A stretch of 64,000 nt of DNA from Larkinella punicea (GCF_003334855.1 NZ_QOWE01000017.1:62001-126000), one strand, 5' to 3'; positions 24,722 to 34,567 are shown, counted from the first letter of the stretch. Program-made: numbers and translations. The notes: generated by a model from the sequence alone, not told the origin.

Positions 24722-27160
24722 TTACTTCCGAATGAGCCAGATTTCCGTTACCTGCGAACCGCGTTCGCCTTCTCCACAGGTCCAGATAAACGTTACTTTT
24801 CCGTCTGACAAAACTGCTTGTGGCAAATCAAATTCGTAGATCGGTTGCTCGCCGGTTTGAATAAAATCATGGATCACCGAACCATCGTCCGTCGTCAGTT
24901 TCATCCGGGAACGAAACCGGCCGGTGTAGGCAATTCGCATTCTGTAAGTAGCCTTCGGGTCGAGTTCGTCGTAAGCGATTTTCAACGGCTGGTCATACAG
25001 CGTCTTGGCCTGTTTCATCCAGACCCGGGGCGTAACCTGTCCTTTAAAACCCGTCGCCTTGATTTCATCCACCCATTCGACACCGACCAATCCCACGCCG
25101 AACCCAATCCGGGGCGATTTCAAACTGCCGGGGTCGGCTTCCCAGCTTAGGCCTGAGACCACCCGTTGCCAGCTTTCCGGTGCGCCCAGATGGTCGTAAA
25201 AACCGCCGGGGCCGGGGTCGGTTCGGTGAAGCATTTCTTTGATTTTCAGGACTCTTGCTTTCTCGTCGGTCAGTTTCTCAATCTTTGCCATCTGATCCAG
25301 CAGCCAGGGTGAGTCGTTGAGGGGAATGTCGATGTTGTCCATAAAATTCCCGCGTCCCGACATCGCACCGTGCTTTTCCATCGTCAACTGCGCACCGATC
25401 GACTTGAAAAGGGAGTCGGCCAGGGCAAAGCATTTTGTCCGGTATTCCGGCAGAATGCGGTTTTTCCAGGCTTTTTCCAGAATCTCGTTCGCCCGCTTGA
25501 TGGCTGGTAAAGAACCGCTCGTTTCGGCACCAGCCAAGGCGTCCCGCGCCTGCTGTTCCAGTTCCGTTTCGTACAAAAGCCGTCGTTTCGTGTAGGCATC
25601 ATAGTAAGCCCGAATCTGGCCCATCTGAAACCGGGGGTTCTGCAAAACGGGAAGTGGAGCCTGTTTTTCCATCGTCTGCCATTGCATCAGTGTCTGGTAA
25701 ACAGCCTGGTTGGTGAGGAGGTTGCCCCGCCAGTTTTGTTCCAGCGAAAGCAGACCCTGGGCAACGGTTTCGGTAAAATCCGGACCAATAAACAGACGGG
25801 CGTAATCACGCAGCGTTTCGATGACCGGGGTTTCGGGGTTCCAGTCCTGATCGCTCCAGACAAACTTGTTGACGTCGTCGTTGGTGCCTTCCGAGTAGCT
25901 GATGCTGCCCGCGCCAAATTCGTCGAGTGCATTGTGAATGGCTTTTTCGTCGTGGGGGCGCGGGTTGATGCTCTCGCGGCCGCTGGTCATCGACCACGCC
26001 AGATCCCAGTGTGGCACCGGGTATTGTGAACTGTAGTTGTGCGTGATGTCGGGGTAATGCCGGATCGGGATCGACGGTTTTACTACCTTTCGGATTTCCT
26101 GCACGGTCATCTTCACCCAAGGCCCAAAAACCACCCCGCCGAACCAAGGATAGTCTTTGTTGACGTGCTTGAAAAAGGCGTCGAACCAGGCTTGTGTAGG
26201 CCGGAACACCTGCGGAGAAACCCAGATTTTGGCTTTCGGATGGTATTTATTCAATACGGCCGCTTCTTTTTCGAGCCAGGCAAACAGCACGTCCGGTTCG
26301 AGATCGCCGGGATCACCGCCCGGCACAAACAGCGCATCGAGCTTCGGAACGGCGGCAAAAATTTCATGCCGTTCCTTCAGTTCCTTCTGAATCGAGTCAG
26401 GATGGACGTAATCTTTACCCAGGTTCGGATACCACATCCAGACATCCAGGCCGTATTCCCGGCAAATCCGCGATTGCTCACCAATCATCTTGATGGCCGG
26501 TAATTTCATGTGCAGACTCGTAAAATCGTCGTCTGTTCGCGGGGGCATAATTTCGATGCTGTTGGCCCCAAACAACGCCAGATCACGGATGTACTGATCA
26601 AATTGAGCTACTGAAAAGGCGTCGTAGGCATTCGTTTTCGGACGATACCCGAGTTGATGACCCCGAATCGAATATTTCGGGCTGGTCGCAATCGACGCTT
26701 CACCGGTGATTGTGATTTTTCCGGGCCGCATGTCCAGTTTGCGCAACAGCCGCCCCACGCCATACAGCAATCCCCGCGCATCGTTCCCCACAATCAAAAC
26801 CTTATTCGTGTTTTCCTCGATCACCAATTTAAAACCCTCGCTTCGGGTAGCGGGCATCCTGCTCACGGCCGAACGAAGCGGTTCAGGAAGTGCGGTCAGC
26901 TCTTTTTCAGTGGTTAAATAGATGGCAGCTTGTCCAGGTTTGGGTATTTTCTTTACAATCGGCCATTGAATTTGACTCCGCTTTTCCACTTCCTGTTGCA
27001 GGATCTCCAGACTTCGGAGCAGCACTTTGGGGTCTTTTACCGGACAGTAGATCTGCGCTTTGGTAAGATCGATGGGGTTTGCTTTCGCCGGAATGGATAG
27101 CAGTCCGGAAACCGTGATCAGTAAAAACAGGAAGAACATCCATGTACGCATGTGATTCAT
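24722..27160 (-). CDS. Putative secreted glycoside hydrolase, GH67/GH20-like architecture (paralogue 1)
   Basis: Encodes 812 residues with a signal peptide (residues about 5-28). Residues about 30-155 resemble the small alpha/beta domain found before GH20 and GH67 catalytic barrels (AIYLTTEKEL ... GVGRLLRKLD). A TIM-barrel-like region follows, opening with the conserved IRGHQLGYR, with acidic motifs FVPGGDPGD and EGTNDDVNK that are candidate catalytic or substrate-binding sites. A C-terminal beta domain (about 690-812) looks carbohydrate-binding. The gene at 38046-40364 is a clear paralogue. No characterised member is known to me, so the substrate is open; alpha-glucuronidase-like activity is a guess from architecture. 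Neighbours are a sialidase-like protein and phosphoesterases. Confidence 0.75.
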   Translation of the reverse strand: MNHMRTWMFFLFLLITVSGLLSIPAKANPIDLTKAQIYCPVKDPKVLLRSLEILQQEVEKRSQIQWPIVKKIPKPGQAAIYLTTEKELTALPEPLRSAVSRMPATRSEGFKLVIEENTNKVLIVGNDARGLLYGVGRLLRKLDMRPGKITITGEASIATSPKYSIRGHQLGYRPKTNAYDAFSVAQFDQYIRDLALFGANSIEIMPPRTDDDFTSLHMKLPAIKMIGEQSRICREYGLDVWMWYPNLGKDYVHPDSIQKELKERHEIFAAVPKLDALFVPGGDPGDLEPDVLFAWLEKEAAVLNKYHPKAKIWVSPQVFRPTQAWFDAFFKHVNKDYPWFGGVVFGPWVKMTVQEIRKVVKPSIPIRHYPDITHNYSSQYPVPHWDLAWSMTSGRESINPRPHDEKAIHNALDEFGAGSISYSEGTNDDVNKFVWSDQDWNPETPVIETLRDYARLFIGPDFTETVAQGLLSLEQNWRGNLLTNQAVYQTLMQWQTMEKQAPLPVLQNPRFQMGQIRAYYDAYTKRRLLYETELEQQARDALAGAETSGSLPAIKRANEILEKAWKNRILPEYRTKCFALADSLFKSIGAQLTMEKHGAMSGRGNFMDNIDIPLNDSPWLLDQMAKIEKLTDEKARVLKIKEMLHRTDPGPGGFYDHLGAPESWQRVVSGLSWEADPGSLKSPRIGFGVGLVGVEWVDEIKATGFKGQVTPRVWMKQAKTLYDQPLKIAYDELDPKATYRMRIAYTGRFRSRMKLTTDDGSVIHDFIQTGEQPIYEFDLPQAVLSDGKVTFIWTCGEGERGSQVTEIWLIRK

Positions 27161-27219
27161 TCAAAGGGTTAGGAAATAAGCATTGTAAGGGTAGATTCGC
27201 CGTCATCTTCCATCACCAA

Positions 27220-27281
27220 AACCGTTAAAACGGTTGCCATTGTGGACTCAGGATTCAATTCCCCACGGTTAAAACCGCGGG
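27220..27281. repeat. Two short AACCGTT palindromes
   Basis: AACCGTT-AA-AACGGTT at 27220-27235 and CCCACGGTT-AA-AACCGCGGG at 27262-27281 are tandem hairpins sharing the ACGGTTAAAACC core. They occupy the gap between the sialidase-like gene stop and the glycosidase start. Confidence 0.7.
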
Positions 27282-27292
27282 CTGGCTTTGCT

Positions 27293-29170
27293 TTATTTGA
27301 TGGATTTAATTAGTACATCGTCAAGGTAATATACGGCTGGTGTCACGGCTTCATCGGCACCCGGCAGGGGAGGCCCCGGCTCTTCGTTGGGCGTTTTTCG
27401 GTTGGGCAAATCACGGTAGGGGCCTGTCCGAACCGAGAGTCGTTCCACGGACTTAACGGCTTCGGCCAAAGCTGCTTTTTCCAACACGGTTTTGCCATCG
27501 ATTGCCAGGTCATAGTTTCCGTTCGGGCTGGCATTCACGCGGAAGGTCAGGTCATACCATTGCCCCGGTTTATACGCTTGCAGGTGTTTTTCGGTGCTGC
27601 CGTCCGTGGCTACGATACTCCCTTTTTCATCGAATCGCAGCCGGACGGGGCGGTTTCCGTATCTGTCGGTGAGGTCGATTTCCAGCATGCCGGTTGTGTT
27701 TTGAGAAGCCTGGATTCTTAGCTTCGTTTCAATGCGGTTTCCTTCTTCAAACACCCGGATGGCCCGGGCGTAATCGTAAGGATCTTTGTCGGATAATTCC
27801 AGGCATTTACCAGTCGCACCCGGCGTGTTGACCACCGAAACCGGGGCCCATTTGGGCGCGTAGATATTCCAGTCGGGAACCCCGCCGTTCAGGGTTAGCC
27901 CGTCGAAAGAATCCATAACCGGACCGCTCACTGCATACCGCACCGGTGTCGGAACCCGGCTGATCCAGATGTCTTCCTTGTTCATGCTGTAGGTCAGCCA
28001 CAGGTCGTTGCCCGGCGGGTTGCCATTGCCCTCTTCGATGCCGCGCACGTAGCAGGGGCCAAAGTCTTTCCATCGACCAAAAAACCGGCGGGGTGGCACT
28101 TCGCCCTGAACAATCAGCAGGTTATCGAACAAGATGCCGTCATCGCCGGTGATCAGGGCCAGCGGAAACCGGTGTTCATCCATCTCGATGGGATTGTAGC
28201 AAATGGCATACCGGCCATCGTCCGTACGTTGTCCCCACTGCTTGCCACCCGCCATGATCAGCGTCGGCACCTTGACCGGATCGGAAAAGGTAAGCCCATT
28301 GTCGGACGACAATGCACTGTGCGACCGTTTCCACAAGGCCACCACTTTGCCGTCTTTCCGGTGGTAATAGGACAGGGCTTCCCGGGCTTTTTTGCCGCCG
28401 TAAAAACCGTCGAGCCCCCGGTCTTCATCCCACCATTGAAACGTCATGAGTTTGTCGGACAATAGCGCGTTGCAAGCGTCCAGAAAACCGGTATCCGTGG
28501 CTTTTTTATAGAAGGGATAACTGGTGTTGGTTTCATTCCATCGGATGCCGTTGAGGGTCGGGTGACTGCTGTAGCGGATGAAGTAAATCGGCCCGTAGGT
28601 ACCGTCTTTGTAGGCTTCCCGAACCACCCGCCCAATACCGCCCTGCCCGAACGGATCTTCCGTATGCCCGTAGAACGCCAGCACGAGCAGCCGACCGTTG
28701 GGGGCGACGTAAAATCCCATGCGCTGGTGCATCATGTAGCCGTTGGAACTGTCGGGAATGGTAACGCCGGTCGGCGGAACATAAGGCGGAAAAACCACCT
28801 CGGGTTTGCCCCACTGCCGACCGTCTTTGGAGGTGATCACCAGCGTTTGACCGGGCGCAATGTGCTCATCGACCGGATTGCTCAGGTATTGCTGGTAAAA
28901 CGTATTGTTCCAGTAACACAGATTGGACGCGTGGTTATACGTCCAGCCCTGGTTGTCGGCCAGTTCGGGATGGGTGTGATTGACGCGCAACGTCTGACGG
29001 CTTTCCACGCCAACGGCATACCGGAGACGCCCCTCGTGCACACTCGGATCGACGGTTTCGCCACCGATGTATCGGACAGGTTCGGCAGGGCTACCGGTCT
29101 GTGCCTGAGCCTGTAAGCTGCAAAAGAAGACGGGTAATAAGAAAAAATAAGGGTTCAGGAGGGTTTTCAT
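27293..29170 (-). CDS. Secreted sialidase-like beta-propeller protein
   Basis: Encodes 625 residues with a signal peptide (MKTLLNPYFFLLPVFFCSLQAQA). The N-terminal 400 residues show Asp-box motifs of the sialidase propeller (TSKDGRQW, SSDNGLTF) and conserved Arg/Trp-rich strands. The last 200 residues form a concanavalin-like beta-sandwich (FDGLTLNGGVPDWN onward), probably a carbohydrate-binding module. Exo-sialidases and related glycosidases or lyases share the propeller, so the substrate cannot be fixed. It lies 2 bases from the phosphoesterase gene at 29173 and is probably co-transcribed with it and with the glycosidase downstream. Periplasmic or extracellular. Confidence 0.78.
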   Translation of the reverse strand: MKTLLNPYFFLLPVFFCSLQAQAQTGSPAEPVRYIGGETVDPSVHEGRLRYAVGVESRQTLRVNHTHPELADNQGWTYNHASNLCYWNNTFYQQYLSNPVDEHIAPGQTLVITSKDGRQWGKPEVVFPPYVPPTGVTIPDSSNGYMMHQRMGFYVAPNGRLLVLAFYGHTEDPFGQGGIGRVVREAYKDGTYGPIYFIRYSSHPTLNGIRWNETNTSYPFYKKATDTGFLDACNALLSDKLMTFQWWDEDRGLDGFYGGKKAREALSYYHRKDGKVVALWKRSHSALSSDNGLTFSDPVKVPTLIMAGGKQWGQRTDDGRYAICYNPIEMDEHRFPLALITGDDGILFDNLLIVQGEVPPRRFFGRWKDFGPCYVRGIEEGNGNPPGNDLWLTYSMNKEDIWISRVPTPVRYAVSGPVMDSFDGLTLNGGVPDWNIYAPKWAPVSVVNTPGATGKCLELSDKDPYDYARAIRVFEEGNRIETKLRIQASQNTTGMLEIDLTDRYGNRPVRLRFDEKGSIVATDGSTEKHLQAYKPGQWYDLTFRVNASPNGNYDLAIDGKTVLEKAALAEAVKSVERLSVRTGPYRDLPNRKTPNEEPGPPLPGADEAVTPAVYYLDDVLIKSIK

Positions 29171-29172
29171 TT

Positions 29173-30132
29173 CTACAGTTTCACAGGCGAAAAACGCAGT
29201 TTTCTGGCCCGGATTTCGGGTCGGTCATACGCCTTGTTTTTGTCAGGAAAGCCCACATCCCAGGGCGACGGACCAACCCATTCCGACTTTTTACCGGCGA
29301 TGTTGATTATGCCATCGGTCGAAATTTCGACGACGGTATAGAGCGGATCTTTGTAAGGCGCGGTATATTTAATCCATTTAAAATTCTTATCAACTTCGGC
29401 GCTGTACCGAACGTGACCGTATTCTTCGCCCAGCCATTTGTAAGACATGGAGTTGATGCAGATGTACCAGATGCCGTTCACTTCTTCGGCCCGGTCATAG
29501 TGGATGTGGCCGTAGAAATTGGCGATAATTTTGGCCTTTTTCGTTTGGGCATTGTGCGCTTCCAGCATCGCCCGGATTTCGGCGGCATTATCGACGCCAT
29601 CGAGCCCCAGGCCCTGATGGGAGAAGATGACGATGGGAGAAGTGGCCTTCTCAAGCTCTTCTTTCAGCCAGGCCAGTTGAACGATTCCGATGTGTTCCTG
29701 ATAGCCTTTCAGTTCCGGTGATTTTTTGTCGTTGCCATCGAGCACAATGAAGCGAAAGCCTTGTTGATCAAAGGTATAATACGAAGATGACATTTTTCGG
29801 TAAGTCAGAGCCTTCGCGAGTGAGGTGCCGCCGTCCATTTCGTGGTTTCCGATGAGGTGGTATTTAGGTCCGGGATAGGCATCCCAAATCGCAAAAGCCG
29901 GGGCGTATTTTTCGGCGGGAATCCCAAAATCGCCGAGTTCGATGATGAAGTCGGGTTTGGCGGTTTTCATGCTGTCCATAAAAGCCGTCAGCCGGGATTC
30001 GCCGTCGTGCATCGTGGGAATGTGAACATCGGAAAACATCCCGATTTTTACCTTTTTAACGCCTTTTTTTTGTGCGAAAGAAAAGTGTGTAATCAGACAA
30101 AGAACCGACAGGGTAACCAGAAAACGTTTCAT
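29173..30132 (-). CDS. Exported metallophosphoesterase
   Basis: Encodes 319 residues from the ATG at 30132-30130 (MKRFLVTLSVLCLITHFSFAQ, a signal peptide); the longer ORF places a polar stretch before the signal. Metal-binding motifs of the calcineurin-like superfamily are visible: SDVH, LGDFG, GNHE, SHQG and GHIH. The predicted role is removal of phosphate from an extracytoplasmic ester. It starts 12 bases after the NagX-like gene and ends 2 bases before the sialidase-like gene, so the minus-strand genes 31283 to 24722 probably form one operon. The second phosphoesterase of the cluster (23080-24639) has a different domain layout. Confidence 0.9.
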   Translation of the reverse strand: MKRFLVTLSVLCLITHFSFAQKKGVKKVKIGMFSDVHIPTMHDGESRLTAFMDSMKTAKPDFIIELGDFGIPAEKYAPAFAIWDAYPGPKYHLIGNHEMDGGTSLAKALTYRKMSSSYYTFDQQGFRFIVLDGNDKKSPELKGYQEHIGIVQLAWLKEELEKATSPIVIFSHQGLGLDGVDNAAEIRAMLEAHNAQTKKAKIIANFYGHIHYDRAEEVNGIWYICINSMSYKWLGEEYGHVRYSAEVDKNFKWIKYTAPYKDPLYTVVEISTDGIINIAGKKSEWVGPSPWDVGFPDKNKAYDRPEIRARKLRFSPVKL

Positions 30133-30143
30133 TTCGAATACTT

Positions 30144-31283
30144 TCAAAGCTTGATAAAGATCTTTTTCCGGTAGAGTAGGTATGCCGGTATGAAATTGAC
30201 ACAAACAAAGAATAGGGCATAGAGCATACTAGCCAGTCGCGGATCGAATCCCAGACCCGTTAAGGCCGTCACGCCGTGTTCGTTTAAGGAGTGACTGCCA
30301 AACTTCAGGTAGTAGAAAAGAATAGAAAGCACATCCGCCAGCACAAAAACCGTGATGGCGTTGGCTCCGAAAATAATACCGGGTTTTGTCCCCTTCGTGT
30401 TGCCCAGAATATCCACCAGAAAATACACCGCACCGAGCAGCAGGGCGGCAAAACCGGAGGTGATCAACACGAACGAACTTGTCCAGAGGTTTTCGTTGGC
30501 GGGGAACGTCAGGTTCCAGAGGAAACCGAGCGCGGCCGTAAACAAACCGGCGGTCATCAGGTAATTTACTTTTTCATTTCGGGTTAATGAGCTGATCATC
30601 AGACGGCCTGCCAGCATGCCGGTGATGCCGGAAACCGCCGAGGGAAAGGTGCTCAGAATGCTTTCGGGGTCCCAGGTGCCCTGCCACATGCGGCCCGGTA
30701 GAAACTGCGTATCGAACCAGGCCACGAGGTTTTTCCCCGGTTCCAGCATGACTTTTCCAACGCCAGGTGTGGGAATTTGCGTCAGAGACAGCCAGTATAG
30801 CAGGAGCGTTATGGCACCAATCCAAGCCTGCTGTTTCCAGTTGGTATTCAGAAAAAGAAAGGCACAGATGAGAAACACGAGCGCAATTCGCTGCAGCGTC
30901 CCGGTCCAGCGGATGTCTGAGAAATCGAAGGTCGGCAGCAGGTTGAGGAACATGCCGACAGCGAAAATCTTCAGCGAACGAACCACAATTTTCTGGTACA
31001 TTTCTCCTTTGGGGTCGCCCCGTTCCAGCCGTTTGGCATACGCCAGCGTGATGGAAACGCCGATGATGAAGAGGAAAACCGGCGCAATCAAATCGGTGAA
31101 CGACAAACCGTTCCATTTGGTGTGTTGCAACTGGAAGTAAACCTGGTTGCCATCGCCCGGAAAATTCACCAGAATCATGGCCGCAATCGTAAAACCACGC
31201 AGGGCATCGAGCGAAATCAACCGGTTAGGTGATGACTCCAGGGAATGGGCAGGCGGGGGCAACTGGTTCTTTTGGGAGGTCAT
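30144..31283 (-). CDS. NagX / HGSNAT-like membrane acyltransferase (DUF5009)
   Basis: Encodes 379 residues with about ten to eleven transmembrane segments. The N-terminal SLDALRGFTIAAMILVNFPG and HTKWNGLSFTDLIAPVFLFIIGVSI are hallmark sequences of the heparan-alpha-glucosaminide N-acetyltransferase group, which in bacteria is called NagX and is commonly found in N-acetylglucosamine utilisation loci. The proposed role is transmembrane acetylation of an amino sugar; it is experimentally weak in bacteria. It is divergent from the GH20 hexosaminidase with an 88-base gap containing a dyad, and first in a minus-strand operon with the phosphoesterase and sialidase-like genes. Confidence 0.88.
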   Translation of the reverse strand: MTSQKNQLPPPAHSLESSPNRLISLDALRGFTIAAMILVNFPGDGNQVYFQLQHTKWNGLSFTDLIAPVFLFIIGVSITLAYAKRLERGDPKGEMYQKIVVRSLKIFAVGMFLNLLPTFDFSDIRWTGTLQRIALVFLICAFLFLNTNWKQQAWIGAITLLLYWLSLTQIPTPGVGKVMLEPGKNLVAWFDTQFLPGRMWQGTWDPESILSTFPSAVSGITGMLAGRLMISSLTRNEKVNYLMTAGLFTAALGFLWNLTFPANENLWTSSFVLITSGFAALLLGAVYFLVDILGNTKGTKPGIIFGANAITVFVLADVLSILFYYLKFGSHSLNEHGVTALTGLGFDPRLASMLYALFFVCVNFIPAYLLYRKKIFIKL

Positions 31284-31326
31284 CGAAACGGAAGTTGAAA
31301 AAGTCTTTGAAAGCCAGTGGTATTTT

Positions 31327-31346
31327 TAATACGCTATTCCGTATTA
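31327..31346. promoter_or_regulatory. Candidate operator dyad between nagX-like and GH20 genes
   Basis: TAATACG-CTATTC-CGTATTA, a perfect 7+6+7 dyad, lies in the 88-base divergent spacer. Its position between two operons of apparently one pathway suits a shared operator, possibly for the XylR-type regulator at 35912. No second copy was found, so this is tentative. Confidence 0.4.
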
Positions 31347-31371
31347 TTAAGGCTACTTAACTACCCCTTCC

Positions 31372-33939
31372 ATGCGTAACTTTTTTTGCCTCACGGCTTT
31401 TTTCGCCGTTTTACTCCTGCTGAACGGATGCAAATCATCCGAAAAAAAAGCGGGAGAAATTGCCGTTTCCTGGGAATTGGTGAGCAATTTTACCGATGTC
31501 GAAGGCGGTTTTGAAGCCCGGTTTATCCTGAAAAATCACGGCGAATCGGCCCTCACCGACAAAAACTGGGCGTTGTTCTTCAACATGTCACCCCGGCCCA
31601 TCCTGGCATCGAAAACGCCACAACCGGCTACGGTTCAACATATTAACGGTGATTGGTATAAGATGACGCCGAACGCCGGCTTTGCGCTGGCGGCCGGTGA
31701 TTCGACCGAAATCCGGTATGTCGGAACCGAAGCAATCATTAAAAATACGGATTCTCCGCTTGGGCTGTATTTCGTGTTCTACGACCAGGATGGCAAGGAA
31801 GAAAACATCGTTCAGGTGTCGGAATATACGGTCGTGCCTTTTTCCAGAAAAGAGCAGCAGTTGCGCGGGAAAAACGATTTGATGCCGCTGCAAACAGCGG
31901 CCAAACGGTATCAGGATAACCTGGCACTCAGCCTGATCGATGCGTCCCAATTGCAGAAAATCATTCCGTCGCCGGTTAAAATTATCTCGGGCACCGGAAC
32001 ATTTAGCCTTGATAATAAACTTTCCATTTACTATGGAGCGGGTCTGGAAAATGAAGCCAAGCTGCTGAGTCAGAAATTGAAAGTGCTGACCGGCACCGAC
32101 TTTACCACCTCAGCTACCGCGCCTTCCGGAAAAGGAATTGTGCTCAAAACCGGGCCGGTTTCGGTGAACGGGATTGCCAAAGAAGCCTATAAACTGAGCA
32201 TCGACGGCAACGGGATTGCCATCACCGGGAGCGATGCCGCCGGGGTGTTTTACGGCACGCAGAGCCTGCTGGCGTTGATTCCGACGGCGACATACCTGAA
32301 ACCAACGGCTGCGGTGGCTTTGAATTTCGTTCAGGTAGAAGATGCGCCCCGGTTCCAGTTCCGGAGTCTGCACGTGGATGTGAGCCGGAATTTCCAGACC
32401 AAGGAAACCATTCTCCGCATCCTCGACCTGCTGGCGACCTACAAAGTCAACCATTTTCTGTTTTACACAACCGAAGACGAAGGCTGGCGGCTCGAAATCG
32501 ACGGTTTGCCGGAGTTGACGAAAGTGGGCGCCCAGCGCGAACACACGACCGGCAAAGAAACGTCCGTGCTGCATCCGTCGTACGGGTCGGGGCCGAAAGC
32601 GTATGAAGAGGGCAAGTACGGCAGCGGTTTCTATACGAAAGCTGATTTCATCGAAATCCTGAAATACGCCAATGAACGACACATCAAGGTGATCCCGGAA
32701 TTGAATTTTCCCGGACACGCGCGGGCGGCCATCAAGGCAATGGAAGCACGGTATGAACGCTTGATGAAAGAAGGCAAGGAAGCCGAAGCGAACGAATACC
32801 GCCTGATCGATCCGGCGGATAAATCCGTTTATTTATCGGCACAGGCGTATACCGATAATGTAGTAAGCGTGGCGAAGGAATCGACGTATCACTTCTACGA
32901 AAAAGTGGTGGACGAGATCACCAAAATGTATGCGGAAGCCGGTTTGAAACTGGATGTGTTCCATGCCGGGGGCGATGAAGTAGCTGAGGGGGCCTGGACC
33001 AAATCACCGCTGGCGGCTCAGTTGCTGAAGGAAAATCCGGCGATTAAAGACCCGAAAAATCTGCAAACGTACTTTTTTGGTCGGCTGCTGAAACGGCTCG
33101 AAAAGCGGAATCTGGAAATTCATGGCTGGGAAGAAGTGGCCCTCAACAAGTCGGCGGATGGAAAATACATTCCGAATCCAGAGTTCGTGGGTCGCAAGGT
33201 GGTGCCGTATATCTGGAACAATATTTATGATCTGGATCTGGGCAACCGGCTGGCGAATGCGGGCTATCCGGTGGTGTTATGCAACGTGACCAACTTCTAT
33301 TTTGACCTGGCCTACAACAACGATCCGCTGGAACCGGGCCTGTATTGGGGCGGTTTTGTCGACACCCGTGCCAACTGGGCCTTTGCGCCCTTCGACATGT
33401 TCAAAACCACGTACAAGACCTCTATGGGGAAACCGTTGGTATTCAGTGGTTTGGAGAAGATGAAACCCGAAGCCCGTAAAAATGTCATCGGCCTGGAAGC
33501 GCAGCTCTGGAGCGAAACCGTGAAAGGACGCGACATGCTTGAGTATTACACGCTACCCAAACTGCTCGGATTTGTGGAAAGTGCCTGGGCCGCCGAGCGT
33601 CCGTGGGAAACCATCGAAAACCGGGATGTGCGTGAAAAGGCCATCCAGTCGGGCTGGAATGTATTTGCCAATACCTTGGGACAAAAGGACTTGCCGCGTC
33701 TGGCGGTTCTGAATGGCGGGTACAATTACCGCATTCCGATGCCGGGGGCCATTCTTGAAAACGGAACGTTGAAAGCGAACAGTGAATATCCGGGTCTGGC
33801 GATTCGCTATACGACCGACGGTTCCGAACCAACGGCGCAATCGACTTTGTATACGGCTCCGGTGGCAGTTTCGGGATCTATAAAACTGAAGAGTTTCGAT
33901 GCGGCTGGCCGGTCGAGCCGGACAGTGGTGATTGATTAA
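31372..33939 (+). CDS. GH20 beta-N-acetylhexosaminidase lipoprotein
   Basis: Encodes 855 residues. The N-terminus is a lipoprotein signal (LLLLNGC at about 14-20). It is followed by an N-terminal carbohydrate-binding beta domain (about 30-160), the GH20b alpha/beta domain (about 180-310) and the GH20 catalytic barrel with HAGGDE, whose acid pair is Asp535-Glu536. The C-terminal Ig-like domain ends in the YTTDGSEPT strand pattern. GH20 enzymes release terminal N-acetylglucosamine or N-acetylgalactosamine by substrate-assisted catalysis. It is divergent from the NagX-like gene and upstream of a sugar permease, which supports amino-sugar scavenging at the cell surface or in the periplasm. Confidence 0.95.
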   Translation: MRNFFCLTAFFAVLLLLNGCKSSEKKAGEIAVSWELVSNFTDVEGGFEARFILKNHGESALTDKNWALFFNMSPRPILASKTPQPATVQHINGDWYKMTPNAGFALAAGDSTEIRYVGTEAIIKNTDSPLGLYFVFYDQDGKEENIVQVSEYTVVPFSRKEQQLRGKNDLMPLQTAAKRYQDNLALSLIDASQLQKIIPSPVKIISGTGTFSLDNKLSIYYGAGLENEAKLLSQKLKVLTGTDFTTSATAPSGKGIVLKTGPVSVNGIAKEAYKLSIDGNGIAITGSDAAGVFYGTQSLLALIPTATYLKPTAAVALNFVQVEDAPRFQFRSLHVDVSRNFQTKETILRILDLLATYKVNHFLFYTTEDEGWRLEIDGLPELTKVGAQREHTTGKETSVLHPSYGSGPKAYEEGKYGSGFYTKADFIEILKYANERHIKVIPELNFPGHARAAIKAMEARYERLMKEGKEAEANEYRLIDPADKSVYLSAQAYTDNVVSVAKESTYHFYEKVVDEITKMYAEAGLKLDVFHAGGDEVAEGAWTKSPLAAQLLKENPAIKDPKNLQTYFFGRLLKRLEKRNLEIHGWEEVALNKSADGKYIPNPEFVGRKVVPYIWNNIYDLDLGNRLANAGYPVVLCNVTNFYFDLAYNNDPLEPGLYWGGFVDTRANWAFAPFDMFKTTYKTSMGKPLVFSGLEKMKPEARKNVIGLEAQLWSETVKGRDMLEYYTLPKLLGFVESAWAAERPWETIENRDVREKAIQSGWNVFANTLGQKDLPRLAVLNGGYNYRIPMPGAILENGTLKANSEYPGLAIRYTTDGSEPTAQSTLYTAPVAVSGSIKLKSFDAAGRSSRTVVID

Positions 33940-33951
33940 CCTTAAAAAGTG

Positions 33952-33992
33952 AATCATCGGTGGAATGAATTTGATGCATTTTGCCGATGATT
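33952..33992 (+). terminator. Hairpin after the GH20 gene
   Basis: AATCATCGG at 33952-33960 pairs with CCGATGATT at 33984-33992, 12 bases after the stop. There is no strong T-run, so termination may be partial. Confidence 0.45.
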
Positions 33993-34005
33993 TGCTCTAT
34001 ACTGT

Positions 34006-34554
34006 ATGATCGACTTTCGGACTGAAAGCTGCGGGCTGGTCCTGTTGCTATTGCTCGTCACGTTGCCTTTGATGGCTCAGAAAAAATCGGCCATGATGCT
34101 TGGGCTTAACCCGGCGGTCACGGTTGAACCCTTTTACGAAAAAGGTGAGTTGGACCTCAATATTTTGCCTGTGGTAATTCAAAAAACGCTCACCCGGCGA
34201 GTCGATCTGCGTCTTATTTCGGTATTGAACCTGGGTATTCGGAAAACCGGCAATCAGATTAGCCACGTGGGCCTGGAAGCCACGCTACCAGTTTACCTGA
34301 AGGCCAAAGAAAGCCTTGCTGAACCGTCGAAAGGCCTTTACCTGGCTCCCGGCTATGCTTTTACCCGAAACCGACTCGGTCGGCACAGCAACAGTAGTTT
34401 ATTTCTGGAGCCGGGCTACCACTTATCGGTCAGTCCCAAAATGAGCCTGACTTTTGGACTCCAGTTTGGCCGAACGTATTTCGCTTATGATGATGATGCC
34501 ACCAGGTGGGATGGACATTTTGGCTTTAAACTCATTATTGGCTATTGGCTTTGA
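34006..34554 (+). CDS. Exported beta-strand-rich protein, unknown
   Basis: Encodes 182 residues starting MIDFRTESCGLVLLLLLV, a signal peptide ending near LMAQ. The rest has alternating hydrophobic strands with aromatic ends (VDLRLISVLNLGIR, LYLAPGYAFTRN, LTFGLQFGRTYFAY) and ends in YWL. This is the look of a small outer-membrane beta-barrel of about eight strands. No named family is recognised. It lies 13 bases before the sugar permease and is probably in its transcript. It may be a small porin-like or structural component of the amino-sugar locus. Confidence 0.6.
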   Translation: MIDFRTESCGLVLLLLLVTLPLMAQKKSAMMLGLNPAVTVEPFYEKGELDLNILPVVIQKTLTRRVDLRLISVLNLGIRKTGNQISHVGLEATLPVYLKAKESLAEPSKGLYLAPGYAFTRNRLGRHSNSSLFLEPGYHLSVSPKMSLTFGLQFGRTYFAYDDDATRWDGHFGFKLIIGYWL

Positions 34555-34567
34555 TTAGCACCCCTAT

